The position numbers and the translations under genes are program-made. From WLJO01 sp945889085 (GTDB lineage: Bacteria > Actinomycetota > Acidimicrobiia > Acidimicrobiales > Ilumatobacteraceae), in contig CAMDBM010000019.1 of NCBI GenBank assembly GCA_945889085.1, positions 1-52,993 on the forward strand: 52,993 nucleotides of DNA. Reading direction: 5' to 3'. This document shows positions 52,020-52,993 of this stretch, piece by piece (the first letter of the stretch is position 1; each line of letters starts with the position of its first letter). The notes below the pieces were generated by a model that did no database searches, was not told the origin of the DNA, and saw only the letters and a list, made by a program, of their open reading frames with translations.

Positions 52020-52993
52020 TCAATCATTCCGCCGCATTTCCTCGGCCCGCTCCTGAAGTCTCTGGAAAAAGTCGCTCTCCGTGATCTCCCCGACCTCGCG
52101 TTCAACCTTCGCTCGGTCAACCACCACCCGCAGTTGGGTTACCTGATCGCGCAGCTTGCGTTCTCGTTCGACGATTTCGGAAGCCATGCGCCGGAATGCA
52201 CGGGCTAGGGCCCCAACCTCGTCGTTTCGGGCGGCGGCACGGTCGAGTGTGCCCGGATCGAACCGGTCTTCTTCGAGGGCTACAGCAGCGCTCGTCAGCG
52301 CCTGTACTGGGCGCACAATGCGGCGACTGCTCAGAAGGCCGACCAGAAGGCCGACGAGGAGAATCGCAGCGGCGATGACGATCTGGCGTACCGCAAGACT
52401 GTTGCCGACACTGTTCAACTCTGCTTGCGGGACGGCTGATACGAGTAGCCATTTGCTCGAATCCACCGACGACACGTCGAACTGCCACTGCTCGCTGCGT
52501 CCGCTCCTGAACTGGGCGACGTTCGAAAAGTTTACGATCTCGCCAGTAGCGCTCGGTTCCCCTCCAGCGAGAGACGCGCTGAGGCGGCGTCCCCAGTCTG
52601 TGTTGGAAAGCGCACTGAGGTCGCGCCTCGCCGGTGTTACGACGACGTGTCCCTCTTGATCAAGGACGAAGAGGAACCCTTCGCCGTTGAACTTCACTTC
52701 GGCGAGTGCATTGCTGAGCGACAGTTTGGTGGTGGAGAGGCGCGTTGCGGCTTCGTTGTCGATGTCATCGAGGTACACCCCGGTACCGATCACCCAGTTC
52801 CAAGGCGTGTAGAGAAACACGTAGCTGACCTTGGGGGACGGCAACGTTGCGCCGGCTCTGGTTGCGACGTAGTCGACGTAGCCATCGCCACGGGTCAGGA
52901 CGACCTCGCGGAACTCCTGGAAGAAGTACTTCCCGTTGGCGTCCTGGTAATCAATCATGTTCCCGACGAACGAAGGGTTCGGCTCCACGACCG
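52020..52993 (-). CDS. Cache-domain membrane sensor with HAMP, no output domain (5' truncated by window)
   Basis: At least 323 residues; the frame is open to the right edge, so the N terminus lies beyond it. The visible part begins in a Cache sensor (YFFQEFREVVLTRGDGYVDY, cut to the motif FFQEFREVVLTRGDG; TPWNWVIGTGVYLDD), continues with a second Cache-like half (VLDQEGHVVVTP), a membrane helix (IVIAAAILLVGLLVGLL) and HAMP (IVRPVQALTSAAVAL). It ends in about 55 residues of coiled coil with FFQRLQERAEEMRRND and no kinase, GGDEF or methyl-accepting domain. Likely senses a small extracellular ligand and acts through a partner. The gldA-like gene is 125 bases downstream. Confidence 0.8.
   Translation of the reverse strand, partial: VVEPNPSFVGNMIDYQDANGKYFFQEFREVVLTRGDGYVDYVATRAGATLPSPKVSYVFLYTPWNWVIGTGVYLDDIDNEAATRLSTTKLSLSNALAEVKFNGEGFLFVLDQEGHVVVTPARRDLSALSNTDWGRRLSASLAGGEPSATGEIVNFSNVAQFRSGRSEQWQFDVSSVDSSKWLLVSAVPQAELNSVGNSLAVRQIVIAAAILLVGLLVGLLSSRRIVRPVQALTSAAVALEEDRFDPGTLDRAAARNDEVGALARAFRRMASEIVERERKLRDQVTQLRVVVDRAKVEREVGEITESDFFQRLQERAEEMRRND

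Overview
The window is about 53 kb of GC-rich chromosome from an actinobacterium. Lineage markers are an ANTAR response regulator of the PdtaR type, an S-(hydroxymethyl)mycothiol dehydrogenase, a PolA with a degenerate proofreading domain, many GTG/TTG starts, and the order pdtaR-polA-rpsA-coaE-uvrB-uvrA-uvrC-rapZ-gap-pgk-tpiA-secG, which matches the actinobacterial core backbone. The heliorhodopsin gene and the gene style point to an aquatic Acidimicrobiia-like organism. That placement is inference, because no rRNA is present. I found no CRISPR array, IS transposase or phage integrase.

Region by region. 1-983 (+): the end of trpA, a small HIT-like protein and a FabZ-like dehydratase. 990-5319 (-): a compact FAS-II operon fabD-fabH-fabG-acpP-fabF, in which FabD carries an unusual C-terminal biotinyl/lipoyl-like domain. 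5496-13079: a flavin reductase-like protein, a hypothetical protein, tRNA-Leu(CAA), heliorhodopsin, a Tat-type lipoprotein solute-binding protein, a class III aminotransferase, a thiolase and two short-chain dehydrogenases. 13092-16023 (-): an arsenic operon of an ArsR-ArsC fusion, an arsenic-type GAPDH and the ArsJ exporter, each overlapping the next by 3-4 bases. 16122-20331: selO, an unknown gene, malQ and a small coiled-coil gene.

20349-49896 is the conserved backbone, with accessory insertions in its joints. A TauE/SafE transporter and a methyltransferase lie between polA and rpsA. Two membrane-anchored pentapeptide-repeat genes, flanked by a luxR remnant and an intact luxR, lie between rpsA and coaE. 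An AbiEi/DUF559-like gene bracketed by 46-bp inverted repeats, plus a methyltransferase, lies between uvrC and rapZ. A complete peptide/nickel-type ABC importer lies between tpiA and secG. The usual yvcK and whiA genes are missing between rapZ and gap.

49925-52993: tRNA-Leu(GAG) with encoded CCA, a VapBC toxin-antitoxin pair, a glycerol-dehydrogenase-like enzyme, and a Cache-HAMP membrane sensor cut by the window edge. This end looks less GC-rich and may be the start of an accessory region. The most interesting signals are the inverted-repeat unit at 37768-38898 and the duplicated luxR 3' end around the pentapeptide cassette at 26795-28540.
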